A stretch of 49,262 nt of DNA from positions 1-49,262 of the forward strand of contig NZ_BDAZ01000079.1 in NCBI RefSeq assembly GCF_001612725.1. Reading direction: 5' to 3'. The notes below the pieces were generated by a model. The model had not been told where the DNA came from. It saw only the letters and a program-made list of their open reading frames with translations, and searched no databases. Origin of the DNA: Nocardia anaemiae NBRC 100462. GTDB taxonomy: Bacteria > Actinomycetota > Actinomycetes > Mycobacteriales > Mycobacteriaceae. Both the position numbers and the translations under genes were made by a program. Below, piece by piece: positions 8,063-16,099 of this stretch (within the stretch, counting starts at the first letter, position 1; each line of letters opens with the position of its first letter).

Positions 8063-8742
8063 CATTGACCCAGTTGCTGGACCCGATGCACCTGCTTACG
8101 GAGACGTGGCTCAAGAATGCGGTGCTCCCGGCGATCCTGGTGATCGTCTTCATCGAGACCGGTCTGCTCTTCCCGATCCTTCCGGGCGATTCGCTGCTGT
8201 TCACCGGCGGCCTGCTGTCCGCGACGGACAACCCGCCGGTATCGATCTGGCTGCTGTTGCCCGCCGTCATGGTGACCGCCTTCGCCGGTGACCAATGCGC
8301 CTATTGGATCGGTCGGGCGATCGGGCCCGCGCTGTTCCAGAAGGAAGACACCCGGTTCTTCAAGAAGCATTACGTCACCGAGACGCACGCCTTCTTCGAA
8401 AAGCACGGTCCGAAGACGATCATCCTGGCCCGCTTCGTGCCGATCGTGCGCACGTTCATGCCGGTACTGGCCGGTGTGTCCAAGATGGACTACCGCAAGT
8501 TCGTCACCTTCGACATCGTCGGTGCCATCCTGTGGGGCGGCGGTGTCACGGTGCTCGGGTACTTCCTGGGCAACGTCGCGTTCATCCGCGACCATATCGA
8601 GCCGATCTTCCTGCTCATCGTCTTCATCTCGATCCTGCCCGGCATCATCACGGTGGCCAAGAAGGTGCTCAACCGGGGTGCGGACGAGGCCGGTCAGCAC
8701 GATGCCGCGCTGACCGCCTCGACGAACGAGCCGACCCACTGA
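8020..8742 (+). CDS. DedA-family membrane protein (Rv0364-like)
   Basis: A 240-residue multi-pass protein of the DedA/VTT (SNARE-associated) family. Visible family motifs are FIETGLLFPILPGDS near residue 45, a GDQCAYWIGR stretch and the conserved amphipathic block ARFVPIVRTFMPVLAG. DedA proteins act in membrane lipid and polyprenyl-phosphate flipping and envelope homeostasis. Start GTG 8020 has AGGAGG at 8010-8015, only 4 nt away, which is tight; no better start is visible. Orthologous position next to fba supports the Rv0364 assignment. It is probably co-transcribed with the second DedA gene 4 bases downstream. Confidence 0.9.
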   Translation: MILLAATESVTSNVALTQLLDPMHLLTETWLKNAVLPAILVIVFIETGLLFPILPGDSLLFTGGLLSATDNPPVSIWLLLPAVMVTAFAGDQCAYWIGRAIGPALFQKEDTRFFKKHYVTETHAFFEKHGPKTIILARFVPIVRTFMPVLAGVSKMDYRKFVTFDIVGAILWGGGVTVLGYFLGNVAFIRDHIEPIFLLIVFISILPGIITVAKKVLNRGADEAGQHDAALTASTNEPTH

Positions 8743-8746
8743 GCCG

Positions 8747-9445
8747 GTGTCCACGGCGCAGTTGCCCCTAGCAGTGGGCAGTTTCGATCCGCTGACCTCG
8801 GCGGGGCCCGCGCTCGTCTGGACGGTGGTGCTGACCTTCGTCTTCCTCGAATGCGCGTTGATCATCGGGTTGTTCCTGCCCGGTGACTCGATGCTGATCA
8901 CGGCGGGCATCGTGATGGCCTCCAACGCCGCGGGCGAGGCCCATGTCTGGGCGCTGTCCATCGGCGCGATGGTCGCGGCCATCGCGGGCAACCAGGTCGG
9001 CTACGTCATCGGGCATCGCACCGGCCATCACCTGGTGGCCAGGAAAAACGGCCGCTACATCAATACCCGCAACCTGCAGCGGGTCACCGAATTGCTGCAG
9101 CGGCACGGTTTCCTCGCGGTGCTCATTTCGCGTTGGATCCCATGGGTGCGCACGCTGTGCCCGATGGTCGCGGGCGCGGCCAGGATGGATCACCGCAAAT
9201 ACACCGTGGCCAGCACGGTCGGCGCCATTATCTGGGCGCCGGTGCTGCTGCTCATCGGCTACTACGCGGGCAGTTTCCTGGACCGGGTGCCGTGGCTGAT
9301 GCCGGGAGTCATCGGCACCCTGGTGGTCGGCCTGATCATCGGAACCGCCGTCGGCATCCGGCACTACCGGCAGGAGATCGCCAAGCCCGCCGAGGACTTC
9401 GATTTCGAAACCGCTGGCGACGATACGAAAACCGCCTCGATCTGA
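8747..9445 (+). CDS. Second DedA-family membrane protein
   Basis: A 232-residue DedA/VTT protein following the first after 4 bases, starting at GTG. It has the ECALIIGLFLPGDS motif near residue 45, an AGNQVGYVIGHRTG stretch and SRWIPWVRTLCPMVAGAARM, aligned with the first protein's RFVPIVRT block. The two are related but clearly diverged, so the pair is an old duplication or independent acquisition. Close spacing implies translational coupling and possibly a heteromeric transporter, which is inference. No regulatory site of its own is seen. Confidence 0.88.
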   Translation: MSTAQLPLAVGSFDPLTSAGPALVWTVVLTFVFLECALIIGLFLPGDSMLITAGIVMASNAAGEAHVWALSIGAMVAAIAGNQVGYVIGHRTGHHLVARKNGRYINTRNLQRVTELLQRHGFLAVLISRWIPWVRTLCPMVAGAARMDHRKYTVASTVGAIIWAPVLLLIGYYAGSFLDRVPWLMPGVIGTLVVGLIIGTAVGIRHYRQEIAKPAEDFDFETAGDDTKTASI

Positions 9446-9477
9446 CGCGCTGAACGGCGCGGTCGTCCCTGTACTGG

Positions 9478-9789
9478 TCAGGCGGCGTCGGTCTTCTCGA
9501 ACCGAGCGACGAACCGCAGTTCGAGTGCGTGCGCCAACCGGTCCAGCATGCCGATGGTTGGTGTGCCACCGCCGGACTCGAGCCGGGAAACGTCGGGTTG
9601 GTGTAGTCCAGCACGCTGGGCCAACTGCGACTGGGTGAGGCCGAGTTCGAGCCGCCGTTCCCGGATGGCGTTCGCGAGTTCGATGGCCAGCAGCACTTCC
9701 GCGCGACCGGCATCGTACTCCGCCGCGTCGAAGCCGGGCCGGTCGGCTCGTTCGCGTCGCAGGTCATTCATGGTCGTGTGGTCAGTCAT
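9478..9789 (-). CDS. HigA-type XRE antitoxin
   Basis: A 103-residue protein with a lambda-repressor-type helix-turn-helix (about 38-92): RRLELGLTQSQLAQRAG, HQPDVSRLESG, then TIGMLDRLAHAL. Its start overlaps the end of the upstream toxin frame by 8 bases, the usual toxin-first layout of HigBA modules. The gene looks intact. With its toxin broken it may persist as a DNA-binding repressor of its own promoter. Confidence 0.85.
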   Translation of the reverse strand: MTDHTTMNDLRRERADRPGFDAAEYDAGRAEVLLAIELANAIRERRLELGLTQSQLAQRAGLHQPDVSRLESGGGTPTIGMLDRLAHALELRFVARFEKTDAA

Positions 9790-10136
9790 CGTCGCCTATC
9801 TCCCTGCCGAAGTTGATTCGGGCATGCTCGTGTTCGGACTCGCACACCTTCCGCAATGCCTTCGCGCGTTCGACATGCCTGGTTTCCCGCATTCGAGTTT
9901 TCCGGAACACCGTCAGCAGCACCACTCGCCGCCCCGACGCAAGCCAGTAGGTGATGCGCATCTCTCGTGGGTGCAGGTGGAATCGCAGCTCCCGTACGCC
10001 GTCGCCGAGATTCCGAGACCACGGTTTGCTCGGCGAGCATGCCCACGTATGTATCCACGCGACCGAAGTCCCCGTCCGACAGCGAACGTAACCAATCGGC
10101 TACCTCCTGTTCTACCTCGACCACATAGAGGCTCAT
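9782..10136 (-). pseudogene. HigB/RelE-type toxin, frameshifted
   Basis: From ATG 10136 (AGGA 8 nt upstream) the frame encodes 36 normal residues ending VGMLAE. It then leaves the toxin frame at about base 10028. Moving on by one base restores a coherent Gp49/RelE-like sequence: KPWSRNLGDGVRELRF, HPREMRITYWLA, RRVVLLTVFRKTRMRE, ending at TGA 9782-9784 inside the antitoxin start. Joined, the protein would be 117 residues, normal for the family. The GPxL-type loop usual before the RPxxRxLGDG region appears missing, suggesting a small deletion that broke the frame. Sequencing error or programmed frameshifting are alternatives. Confidence 0.75.
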
Positions 10137-10145
10137 AGCATCCAT

Positions 10146-10155
10146 CCTATATAGG
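10146..10155. promoter_or_regulatory. Palindrome CCTATATAGG, likely higBA promoter/operator
   Basis: A perfect 10-bp palindrome 9 bases before the toxin start, in an AT-rich patch that also holds TATAGT at 10164-10169 on the minus strand. Position fits autoregulation by the antitoxin. Confidence 0.4.
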
Positions 10156-10223
10156 CCAAGTACTATATTCGACCAGGGGGGCATCGCCGCCCGACGAGCT
10201 GCGCTCAGCATGGCGAAGCCGAT

Positions 10224-10877
10224 TCAGCCTTTCAGGCGCAGGACCGCGAGGACTCGGCGGTGGTGGGTGTCCGACGGTGGCAGGTCGAGTTTGGTGAAGA
10301 TGTTGCCGATATGCTTTTCGACCGCGCGCTCGGTGACCGTGAGCGCGGTCGCGATCGCATTGTTCGATAGCCCCTGGGCCATCAGTTCGAGCACCTCACG
10401 CTCGCGGGGTGTGAGTCGGGCGAGCGAATCCTGTTGCCGTGAAGCACCCATCAACTGACTCACCACCTCCGGGTCGAGTGCGGTGCCGCCGGTGGCGACC
10501 CGGTCCAGGGCGTCGACGAAATCGCGCACGTCGGCCACCCGATCCTTGAGCAGGTAGCCGACGCCGCTCGCACCGCCAGCGAGAAGTTCGGTGGCATAGC
10601 GGGTTTCGATCCACTGCGAGAACACCAGCACGCCGGTGAGCGGGTACTTGCGGCGCAACTCGATGGCCGCGAGCAGGCCCTCGTCGGTGAAGGTTGGTGG
10701 CATCCGCACGTCGACCACGGCCACGTCGGGGTTGTAGGTGCCGACGACATCGCTCAAGGTGGTGGCGTCGCCGACAATGGCGACCACCTCATGGCCGCGC
10801 TCGGTCAGCAGTCCGGCCAGCCCGTCGCGCAGGATCGCATTGTCCTCGGCGATGACCACCCGCAACGGTGTACTCAT
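10224..10877 (-). CDS. NarL/LuxR-family response regulator
   Basis: A 217-residue protein. The receiver domain (1-120) has acidic E11/D12, phospho-acceptor D56 (VAVVDVRMP) and the conserved K in YLLKDRV. The C-terminal LuxR HTH (about 150-212) reads LTPREREVLELMAQG, ALTVTERAVEKHI. ATG 10877 overlaps the kinase stop as ATGA, so the two are translationally coupled. The frame stays open far upstream inside the kinase gene, which is not coding in that frame. It is presumably phosphorylated by the partner kinase; the stimulus and regulon are unknown. Confidence 0.93.
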   Translation of the reverse strand: MSTPLRVVIAEDNAILRDGLAGLLTERGHEVVAIVGDATTLSDVVGTYNPDVAVVDVRMPPTFTDEGLLAAIELRRKYPLTGVLVFSQWIETRYATELLAGGASGVGYLLKDRVADVRDFVDALDRVATGGTALDPEVVSQLMGASRQQDSLARLTPREREVLELMAQGLSNNAIATALTVTERAVEKHIGNIFTKLDLPPSDTHHRRVLAVLRLKG

Positions 10878-12247
10878 CGCGGCCCGGCCGTCGGCAGCAG
10901 AATGGTCACCACGGTCGGCCCGCCGGTCGGACTCTGCACCGTCAGCGTGCCGTCCACCGCACGAGCCCGCGCCGCAAGTCCGGAAAGTCCGCTGCCAGCG
11001 ACATGTTCCCCATCGGTCGGCGCCAGCACGCCGCCGATTCCGTTGTCGCGCACCGAGACCGCGATGGTGTGCGCATCGGTCGGTACCACCGACACCCATG
11101 CACTGGTGGCATTCGCATGCTTGACCACATTGGTGAGCAATTCGGCGACCGAGAAGTAGGCGATCGCCTCGATGGCCGGATTCGGCCGCTGCGGCAGCTG
11201 GACTCGCAGTTCCACCGGAACGGCACACCGCGAGGCGAGTGTCTCCAATGCTGGCTCGAGCCCCAATTCGAGTGCGGGCGGATGGATTCCGCGTACCAGT
11301 TCGCGCAATTCGGTCAGCGCCTCCTTGGCATTGGCGTGTGCGTCGGCGATCAGGTCGCGTGCGTCGCCGCCGAGGGATATCCGCTCTTCGGCCCGACCCA
11401 GCGCCATGGCGATGGTGACCAGCCGCGCCTGCGTGCCGTCGTGCAGATCCCGCTCCACCCGACGCAGCGTCGCCGCCGAATCCTCGACCGCGGCACGCCG
11501 ACTCGCACGCAGTTCGACCAGCTGCCGGTCCCGCGCCGTCGCCGACAGCAATGCGATGGTGAGCAGTCCGTGCACCCAGCACACCGCGCGCAGCAGCCAC
11601 GGCAGTGCGAAGCAGCAGATGATGCCGACCGCGGACATCAGCAAAACCCTTGGCCACGTGTCGATATAGACGGACCCGAACTGGGCGAGCGAATGGTGCG
11701 CGACACCGTTGTCGTCGATATTCGTGGGGTTGAACAGCACCCACGGGATGGGCGAGAGCGCGGTAAACACCGTCACGGCCACCACGACCAGCACCAGATA
11801 ACCGCCGACCACACCGAGTACCGCCTGCGCTGCCAGGAACAGCATGGCTCGCCAACTCGCGCGATCGGTGAACGCGCTCTTCAGGAAGCCGAAGAAGCCC
11901 GGCCGCGAGACATACGGCGGCGGCGCTTGCACCGGCGTATCCAGCAGATCCCTGGCCAGCGCGCGGTACACCTTCGCCCAGAGCCGCGCGCCCAGAATCA
12001 CCAGCGCCAGGATCGGAATGCCGATGAGGAAGATCGAGGCGTACAAACCGCCGCCGAAACCGAAGAACAGATAGCAGACGGCGAGCATGCCGATCGCGAA
12101 AACCGTGAATACATAGACGAGTTGCTTCCAGGTCCGGACCTGGATCGGCGCCCGCAGTATCGCGCGCAGCACCGCTCGCGCGTCCGGCCCGGTCTTACCG
12201 GTGGGCGCGTCGAGCACGAGGGTTTGTGTCTCGGTCATGGACTCCAT
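10874..12247 (-). CDS. Sensor histidine kinase, NarL-type (HisKA_3)
   Basis: A 457-residue kinase. Hydrophobic segments at about 43-62, 68-88, 135-165 and 200-235 form the membrane sensor part with no large extracellular domain. The dimerisation helix carries phospho-His H269 in RRVERDLHDGTQARL. The HATPase region has an AELLTNVVKHANAT N-box, DNGIGG, and GSGLSGLAARARAV. It resembles DesK/LiaS-like intramembrane sensors, suggesting an envelope signal; this is inference. Start is ATG 12247 or ATG 12238; neither has a convincing Shine-Dalgarno. It overlaps the regulator by 4 bases. Confidence 0.92.
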   Translation of the reverse strand: MESMTETQTLVLDAPTGKTGPDARAVLRAILRAPIQVRTWKQLVYVFTVFAIGMLAVCYLFFGFGGGLYASIFLIGIPILALVILGARLWAKVYRALARDLLDTPVQAPPPYVSRPGFFGFLKSAFTDRASWRAMLFLAAQAVLGVVGGYLVLVVVAVTVFTALSPIPWVLFNPTNIDDNGVAHHSLAQFGSVYIDTWPRVLLMSAVGIICCFALPWLLRAVCWVHGLLTIALLSATARDRQLVELRASRRAAVEDSAATLRRVERDLHDGTQARLVTIAMALGRAEERISLGGDARDLIADAHANAKEALTELRELVRGIHPPALELGLEPALETLASRCAVPVELRVQLPQRPNPAIEAIAYFSVAELLTNVVKHANATSAWVSVVPTDAHTIAVSVRDNGIGGVLAPTDGEHVAGSGLSGLAARARAVDGTLTVQSPTGGPTVVTILLPTAGPR

Positions 12248-12320
12248 GGTTGTCGCGGTGACGGCGGCATTCGATCGCGCTGACCGGCGAATCCGAGGTG
12301 TGGCCAGCTACACCACCAAT

Positions 12321-12326
12321 TACCAT
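12321..12326 (+). promoter_or_regulatory. Leaderless -10 (TACCAT) of the DUF4190 gene
   Basis: TACCAT, seven bases, then ATG 12334, with no Shine-Dalgarno: the typical leaderless arrangement. Confidence 0.5.
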
Positions 12327-12333
12327 CCTGCGC

Positions 12334-12663
12334 ATGAACTATCCGCCACCACCGCAGTACGGTTCACCGTACGGCTACCCGGCCTATGGTCCGCCGCAGG
12401 ATCATCCGCAGGCCGTCACGATCATGATCCTCGGGATTCTCGGCCTGCTGATGTGCCAGGTCTTGGGCCCGATCGCGTGGGTGATGGGGAAGAAGGCGCT
12501 CAACGAGATCGACGCGTCCGGCGGCGCCATCGGTGGTCGCGGCAGCGTCCAGGCCGGATATATCTGCGGCATCATCGCCTCGATACTGCTGATCCTGACC
12601 CTCGCGTTCGTCATCATCATTGCGGTATTCGCTGTTATCGGCGCCTCGTCCTCGAGCTACTGA
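12334..12663 (+). CDS. DUF4190-type small membrane protein
   Basis: A 109-residue protein with a Pro/Tyr/Gly-rich cytoplasmic N-terminus (MNYPPPPQYGSPYG), a first hydrophobic segment (about 29-50), a short loop KKALNEIDASGG and a second segment (about 74-102). The pattern is that of DUF4190 proteins of actinobacteria, whose function is unknown. ATG 12334 is chosen over upstream in-frame codons because a TACCAT hexamer sits exactly seven bases before it. A terminator-like hairpin follows. Confidence 0.8.
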   Translation: MNYPPPPQYGSPYGYPAYGPPQDHPQAVTIMILGILGLLMCQVLGPIAWVMGKKALNEIDASGGAIGGRGSVQAGYICGIIASILLILTLAFVIIIAVFAVIGASSSSY

Positions 12664-12665
12664 AT

Positions 12666-12695
12666 CCGGCCACCCGAAGGTGGGGGCGCGGCCGG
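12666..12695 (+). terminator. Terminator-like hairpin after the DUF4190 gene
   Basis: CCGGCC at 12666-12671 pairs with GGCCGG at 12690-12695, with an inner CACC/GGTG pairing. It begins three bases after the stop. No T-tract follows, but the next gene's -10 does. Confidence 0.5.
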
Positions 12696-12698
12696 AAT

Positions 12699-12704
12699 TA
12701 GCAT
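12699..12704 (+). promoter_or_regulatory. Leaderless -10 (TAGCAT) of the trmH-like gene
   Basis: TAGCAT, seven bases, then GTG 12712, with no ribosome binding site. Confidence 0.5.
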
Positions 12705-12711
12705 CGTCGGG

Positions 12712-13392
12712 GTGAACCACCCCGCGCCGGATACGGCCGAGCAGCCAGGCCCCACCGAATGGGGCGAGCATCCGCACGGTGTCGGGCCATGGGCGCAGGA
12801 GCACGGGCAGGCCCCGCCGGATGACCCCCGCTACGATCCGGAGCTGCTCGCGGGCGGTGACCGCCGCAATGTCGTCGATGCCTACCGCTACTGGACGCGC
12901 GAGGCGATCATCGCCGATATCGACCGCCGCAGGCATCCGTTCCATGTCGCCATCGAGAACTTCGGCCACGACGCGAATATCGGCACCGTGGTACGCACCG
13001 CCAACGCCTTCGCCGCGGCCGCCGTGCACATCGTCGGTCGGCGGCGCTGGAATCGCCGCGGCGCCATGGTCACCGACCGTTATCAGCACATCGAACATCA
13101 CACCGATATCGGCGAGCTGATCGCCTTCGCCGAGCGGGAAAATCTGACCGTGGTCGCCGTGGACAATGTGCCGGGCTCGGTTCCGTTGGAAACCGTCGAG
13201 TTGCCGCGCCGCTGCCTGCTGCTGTTCGGGCAGGAAGGGCCGGGTGTCACCGAACATGCCAAGGGTGCGGCCGCGCTGACGGTTTCGATCGCGCAGTTCG
13301 GTTCGACCCGCAGTATCAATGCCGGAGTCGCGGCCGGTATCGCCATGCACGCATGGATCCGGCAACATGCCGATTTGACGTCAGCTTGGTAA
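12712..13392 (+). CDS. TrmH/SpoU-family RNA 2'-O-methyltransferase
   Basis: A 226-residue SPOUT enzyme that methylates a ribose 2'-OH of tRNA or rRNA using S-adenosylmethionine. All three SpoU motifs are visible: motif 1 NFGHDANIGTVVRTANAF, motif 2 LLLFGQEGPGV and motif 3 SINAGVAAGIAMHAW, which together form the trefoil knot. The N-terminal 60 residues are a Pro/His-rich extension. Start GTG 12712 fits the leaderless signal. Corresponds in position to M. tuberculosis Rv0380c (from memory). The RNA target cannot be told from sequence. Confidence 0.9.
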   Translation: MNHPAPDTAEQPGPTEWGEHPHGVGPWAQEHGQAPPDDPRYDPELLAGGDRRNVVDAYRYWTREAIIADIDRRRHPFHVAIENFGHDANIGTVVRTANAFAAAAVHIVGRRRWNRRGAMVTDRYQHIEHHTDIGELIAFAERENLTVVAVDNVPGSVPLETVELPRRCLLLFGQEGPGVTEHAKGAAALTVSIAQFGSTRSINAGVAAGIAMHAWIRQHADLTSAW

Positions 13393-13437
13393 CGAAAAGA
13401 TCGGTATTAATCGGCTCGAAGCTGGCACCATTGACCC

Positions 13438-14598
13438 ATGACCTCGCGGAGTCCGGATACCGGGCGCGATGCTGCCCCCACGCCCGCGCTGTGGTCCGAG
13501 CGTGCGGATATGGCCGAAGCCGCGATCGTCTCTCGGCACCTACGCGCGCTATGGGGCGTGCCGGGTACCGAATTGGGTGTCGTCGGTTGGCCCGCGACCC
13601 GTCGTGAACGCGGCTTCGCGACCTGGCACTACTGGTGGCAGGCGCATCTGATCGACTGCGCGGTCGATGCCGCCAACCGGGTGCCGACGCCGACCCGACG
13701 CAAGCGCATCGCCGCCATCGCGCGGGCGCATCGACTGCGCAATATCACCGGATGGACCAATAACTACTACGACGATATGGCCTGGCTGGCAATCGCTTTG
13801 GAGCGTGCCGAGCGAACCCAGGGCATCACCGAGGCGCGCGGCGGTCTGATCGCACTCGAGAAGGAGCTGTACGGCGCTTGGGATCCGGCACGCGGCGGTG
13901 GTGTGCCGTGGCGGGTCGACTCGGACTATTTCAATGCCCCAGCCAACGGACCGGCCGCCATCGCGCTGCTGCGGCTCGGCCGCCACGTCCGCGCGCAGGA
14001 AATGGCCGACTGGATCGATGCGACGTTGTGCGACAAGGAATCCGGCCTGATCCTGGACGGCGTCCACCTGCCCTCCGGCGAGATCGAGCGCCCGACCTTC
14101 AGCTACTGCCAGGGCGTGGTGCTCGGCTTGGAGACCGAACTCGCGGTGCACACCGGCGAGCCGCGCCACAGCGAACGGGTACACCGACTGCTCGCCGCGG
14201 TCGAGGAGCAGATGACCACCAATGGGGTGATCAATGGCGGCGGTGGTGGCGATGGTGGCCTGTTCAACGGCATTCTGGCCCGGTATCTCGCGGTGGTCGC
14301 GCTGATGCTGCCCGGCGATGAGCACGAACAGGCCGCCGATCGGCGGACCGCGGCCGCCATTGTCCGCGCCAGTGCGACGGCGGCCTGGGCGAACCGACTG
14401 CAGGTCGAGGGCGAGCCGCTGTTCGGACACGATTGGAGCAAACCCGCCCAGTTACCCGGTGGACGGTCCGGCGCCGGGCATTTCACCGAGGGCGGTTCGG
14501 TGACCTCGTCGCGGGTGCCCGAACGCGATATGTCGGTGCAACTGTCGGGCTGGCTGCTGATGGAGGCGGCCTACCAGGTCAGCGCCGCCGGGCTGTAG
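13438..14598 (+). CDS. Glycoside hydrolase family 76 protein (alpha-1,6-mannanase-like)
   Basis: A 386-residue protein of the GH76 type, an (alpha/alpha)6 barrel. The adjacent catalytic aspartates are visible in TNNYYDDMAWL (D112, D113), followed by the GGVPW and NAPANGPAAIALLRL blocks. GH76 enzymes cleave alpha-1,6-mannan, so a role on lipomannan-type glycans or exogenous mannan is plausible. No signal peptide is seen, so it is predicted cytoplasmic, which is odd for a mannanase and matches the Rv0365c-type proteins. Start ATG 13438; no Shine-Dalgarno. Confidence 0.88.
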   Translation: MTSRSPDTGRDAAPTPALWSERADMAEAAIVSRHLRALWGVPGTELGVVGWPATRRERGFATWHYWWQAHLIDCAVDAANRVPTPTRRKRIAAIARAHRLRNITGWTNNYYDDMAWLAIALERAERTQGITEARGGLIALEKELYGAWDPARGGGVPWRVDSDYFNAPANGPAAIALLRLGRHVRAQEMADWIDATLCDKESGLILDGVHLPSGEIERPTFSYCQGVVLGLETELAVHTGEPRHSERVHRLLAAVEEQMTTNGVINGGGGGDGGLFNGILARYLAVVALMLPGDEHEQAADRRTAAAIVRASATAAWANRLQVEGEPLFGHDWSKPAQLPGGRSGAGHFTEGGSVTSSRVPERDMSVQLSGWLLMEAAYQVSAAGL

Positions 14599-14888
14599 GC
14601 ATCGGCGTGCCCTGCGGGTAATCCGTTGATCAAAAGCATTGCCGGACAATTGATCAGCGGCAGTGACGCGGTGTTCGGCATAACCGCATTGGTCGACGGC
14701 ACCACCGCGAGTCGTGACCGAGCCGATCGGGAAGCATTACGGTCTCGCGGACCACTCGGTTGCCCATCGAAGGTGACGGGCGGCTGGGTGCGGTGGAAAC
14801 GGGCAGGTCACGGTTGTGGCCAAGGCGCGTTCACGCCGGGGTGGCCGGTCCTATTCTGGAGATGCAGGGCAGTCGGGTGGAGGCTGGC

Positions 14889-15341
14889 ATGGATCACGCA
14901 CGCGTTCTCCGCACAGTGCTCGGGGTGACCGCCGGGTATTTGATCGTGCTCGGATTCTGGCTGGGCTGGCTACTACCGCATATGCCGCCGGGCACCGAGC
15001 CGTTTCAGATCGTCGCGCTGGTCGGTCTGTTCGGATCATGCGTCGGCGTCGGAATGCTCTTGGCCGCTCGGCCATCGCGCGCGGATCGGCAGCTGTGGCG
15101 GCACGGGCTGGAGGGGTGGGCGACCATCGAGGGTGCGCATACCCTGCACCGCACCGATCATCACACCGAGTTGACCGAATTCGATCTGGAGCTCGTTGTG
15201 CCCGGATCCGAAAGTTACCGTGGCACCATCGTTTTCGATGTCACCCCGGCCGATAAGCCGCGGATGGCGGTCGGTGAGACCATCTCCATCCGAGTCGATC
15301 CGGAAAATCGGGATCGGATCATTCTCGTTCTGGGACAATAG
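14889..15341 (+). CDS. Small two-helix membrane protein, DUF3592-like
   Basis: A 150-residue protein. Two hydrophobic helices (about 9-30 and 40-62) precede a soluble C-terminal domain (about 75-150) with WATIEGAHTL, an alternating beta pattern and GETISIRVDPENRDRI. This resembles DUF3592-type domains; no function is known. ATG 14889 is preferred because GGAGG (14879-14883) lies 5 nt upstream; a TATTCT hexamer at 14852-14857 could be the promoter. The 290 bases before it are non-coding and hold only two TTGATCA copies 24 bases apart (14626, 14650). Confidence 0.7.
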   Translation: MDHARVLRTVLGVTAGYLIVLGFWLGWLLPHMPPGTEPFQIVALVGLFGSCVGVGMLLAARPSRADRQLWRHGLEGWATIEGAHTLHRTDHHTELTEFDLELVVPGSESYRGTIVFDVTPADKPRMAVGETISIRVDPENRDRIILVLGQ

Positions 15342-15355
15342 TTTTCGATCACCGG

Positions 15356-15369
15356 GATTCGGCCGAATC
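15356..15369. terminator. Palindrome between convergent genes, terminator-like
   Basis: GATTCGGCCGAATC is a perfect 14-bp palindrome in the 41-base gap between two convergent genes. It could fold as GATTC-GGCC-GAATC in either direction. Confidence 0.4.
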
Positions 15370-15382
15370 GACGGGAACGAGG

Positions 15383-16099
15383 TCAGTCCCGCGCGTGCGC
15401 TCGCGGGTCCGCGAGCAGATATTGCGCCGCCGCATAGGTAGCCAGGACCACCCCCTCGGTGACCCGCCGGGAACGCTCACTGCGCGCGAACAGCCGCCGC
15501 AGCACGATCAACCCATCGGAAACCGTGAACAGCAATGCACCGAGGCCGAGCCGACTACGCGGATCGGCATTCGGAATATTCAGTCCGGCAATATTTTTCG
15601 CACCCGGAGCCAATCCGGGATCGGAGGCGAGCACCGCCGCACTGCCCAGCGTCGCACCGTAGGCGGTCAGCGCAGCCGCGACGGTCGGTGCCTTGACCCG
15701 CATCAGCGCCGCGGCGCCGAGCCAAGCCAGCAGCCGGGGAACCGCGATCTCCGGACGTGGACGCCCACCCTGCCGCCACCACAGCACCGAATACCCGGTC
15801 TGCATCACCGCGAACGAGGACGCCCCCGCGATCAGCCGACGATCATTGTCCGGCTCGATCAACAGCACGTCACCGATGGTCGCGGCCCCCAGGGAACCGA
15901 GCAGAACCGTCCGACCGACCGGATCCGACACCGTCCGATCGGTCGCCACATCGGCCGCCAACAGCGGCATCAGCAGTGGCTTCGCCACCCATTGCACCTT
16001 GTCACGGCCGGTGACCGCGCCGTACACGGTCACCGCGGCAGCAGCTATGAACCCAGCTCGGAACGGACGCACGACCCGCGAATGCCGCAAATCAGACAC
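15383..16099 (-). CDS. YhhN/TMEM86-family membrane protein (lysoplasmalogenase-like)
   Basis: A 238-residue polytopic protein with about seven or eight hydrophobic helices. YhhN signatures are KPLLMPLLAADV near the N-terminus, LGAATIGDVLL with the conserved Asp, and GALLFTVSDGLIVLRRL with a second Asp in the last third. The family includes lysoplasmalogenases that hydrolyse the vinyl-ether bond of lysoplasmalogens. Start GTG 16099 overlaps the FabH-like stop by 8 bases (GTGTCTGA); the frame extends upstream to 16150 but that lies inside the ketosynthase gene. The overlap suggests an operon. Confidence 0.82.
   Translation of the reverse strand: MSDLRHSRVVRPFRAGFIAAAAVTVYGAVTGRDKVQWVAKPLLMPLLAADVATDRTVSDPVGRTVLLGSLGAATIGDVLLIEPDNDRRLIAGASSFAVMQTGYSVLWWRQGGRPRPEIAVPRLLAWLGAAALMRVKAPTVAAALTAYGATLGSAAVLASDPGLAPGAKNIAGLNIPNADPRSRLGLGALLFTVSDGLIVLRRLFARSERSRRVTEGVVLATYAAAQYLLADPRAHARD

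Noticed and set aside
10878..11855. N-terminal extension of the response regulator into the kinase gene
   Set aside because: The extension is out of frame with the kinase and Arg/Gly-rich noise; the receiver domain begins properly at 10877.
12201..12701. Plus-strand frame over the DUF4190 gene
   Set aside because: The DUF4190 frame has a leaderless promoter and two membrane helices; this one is its shadow.
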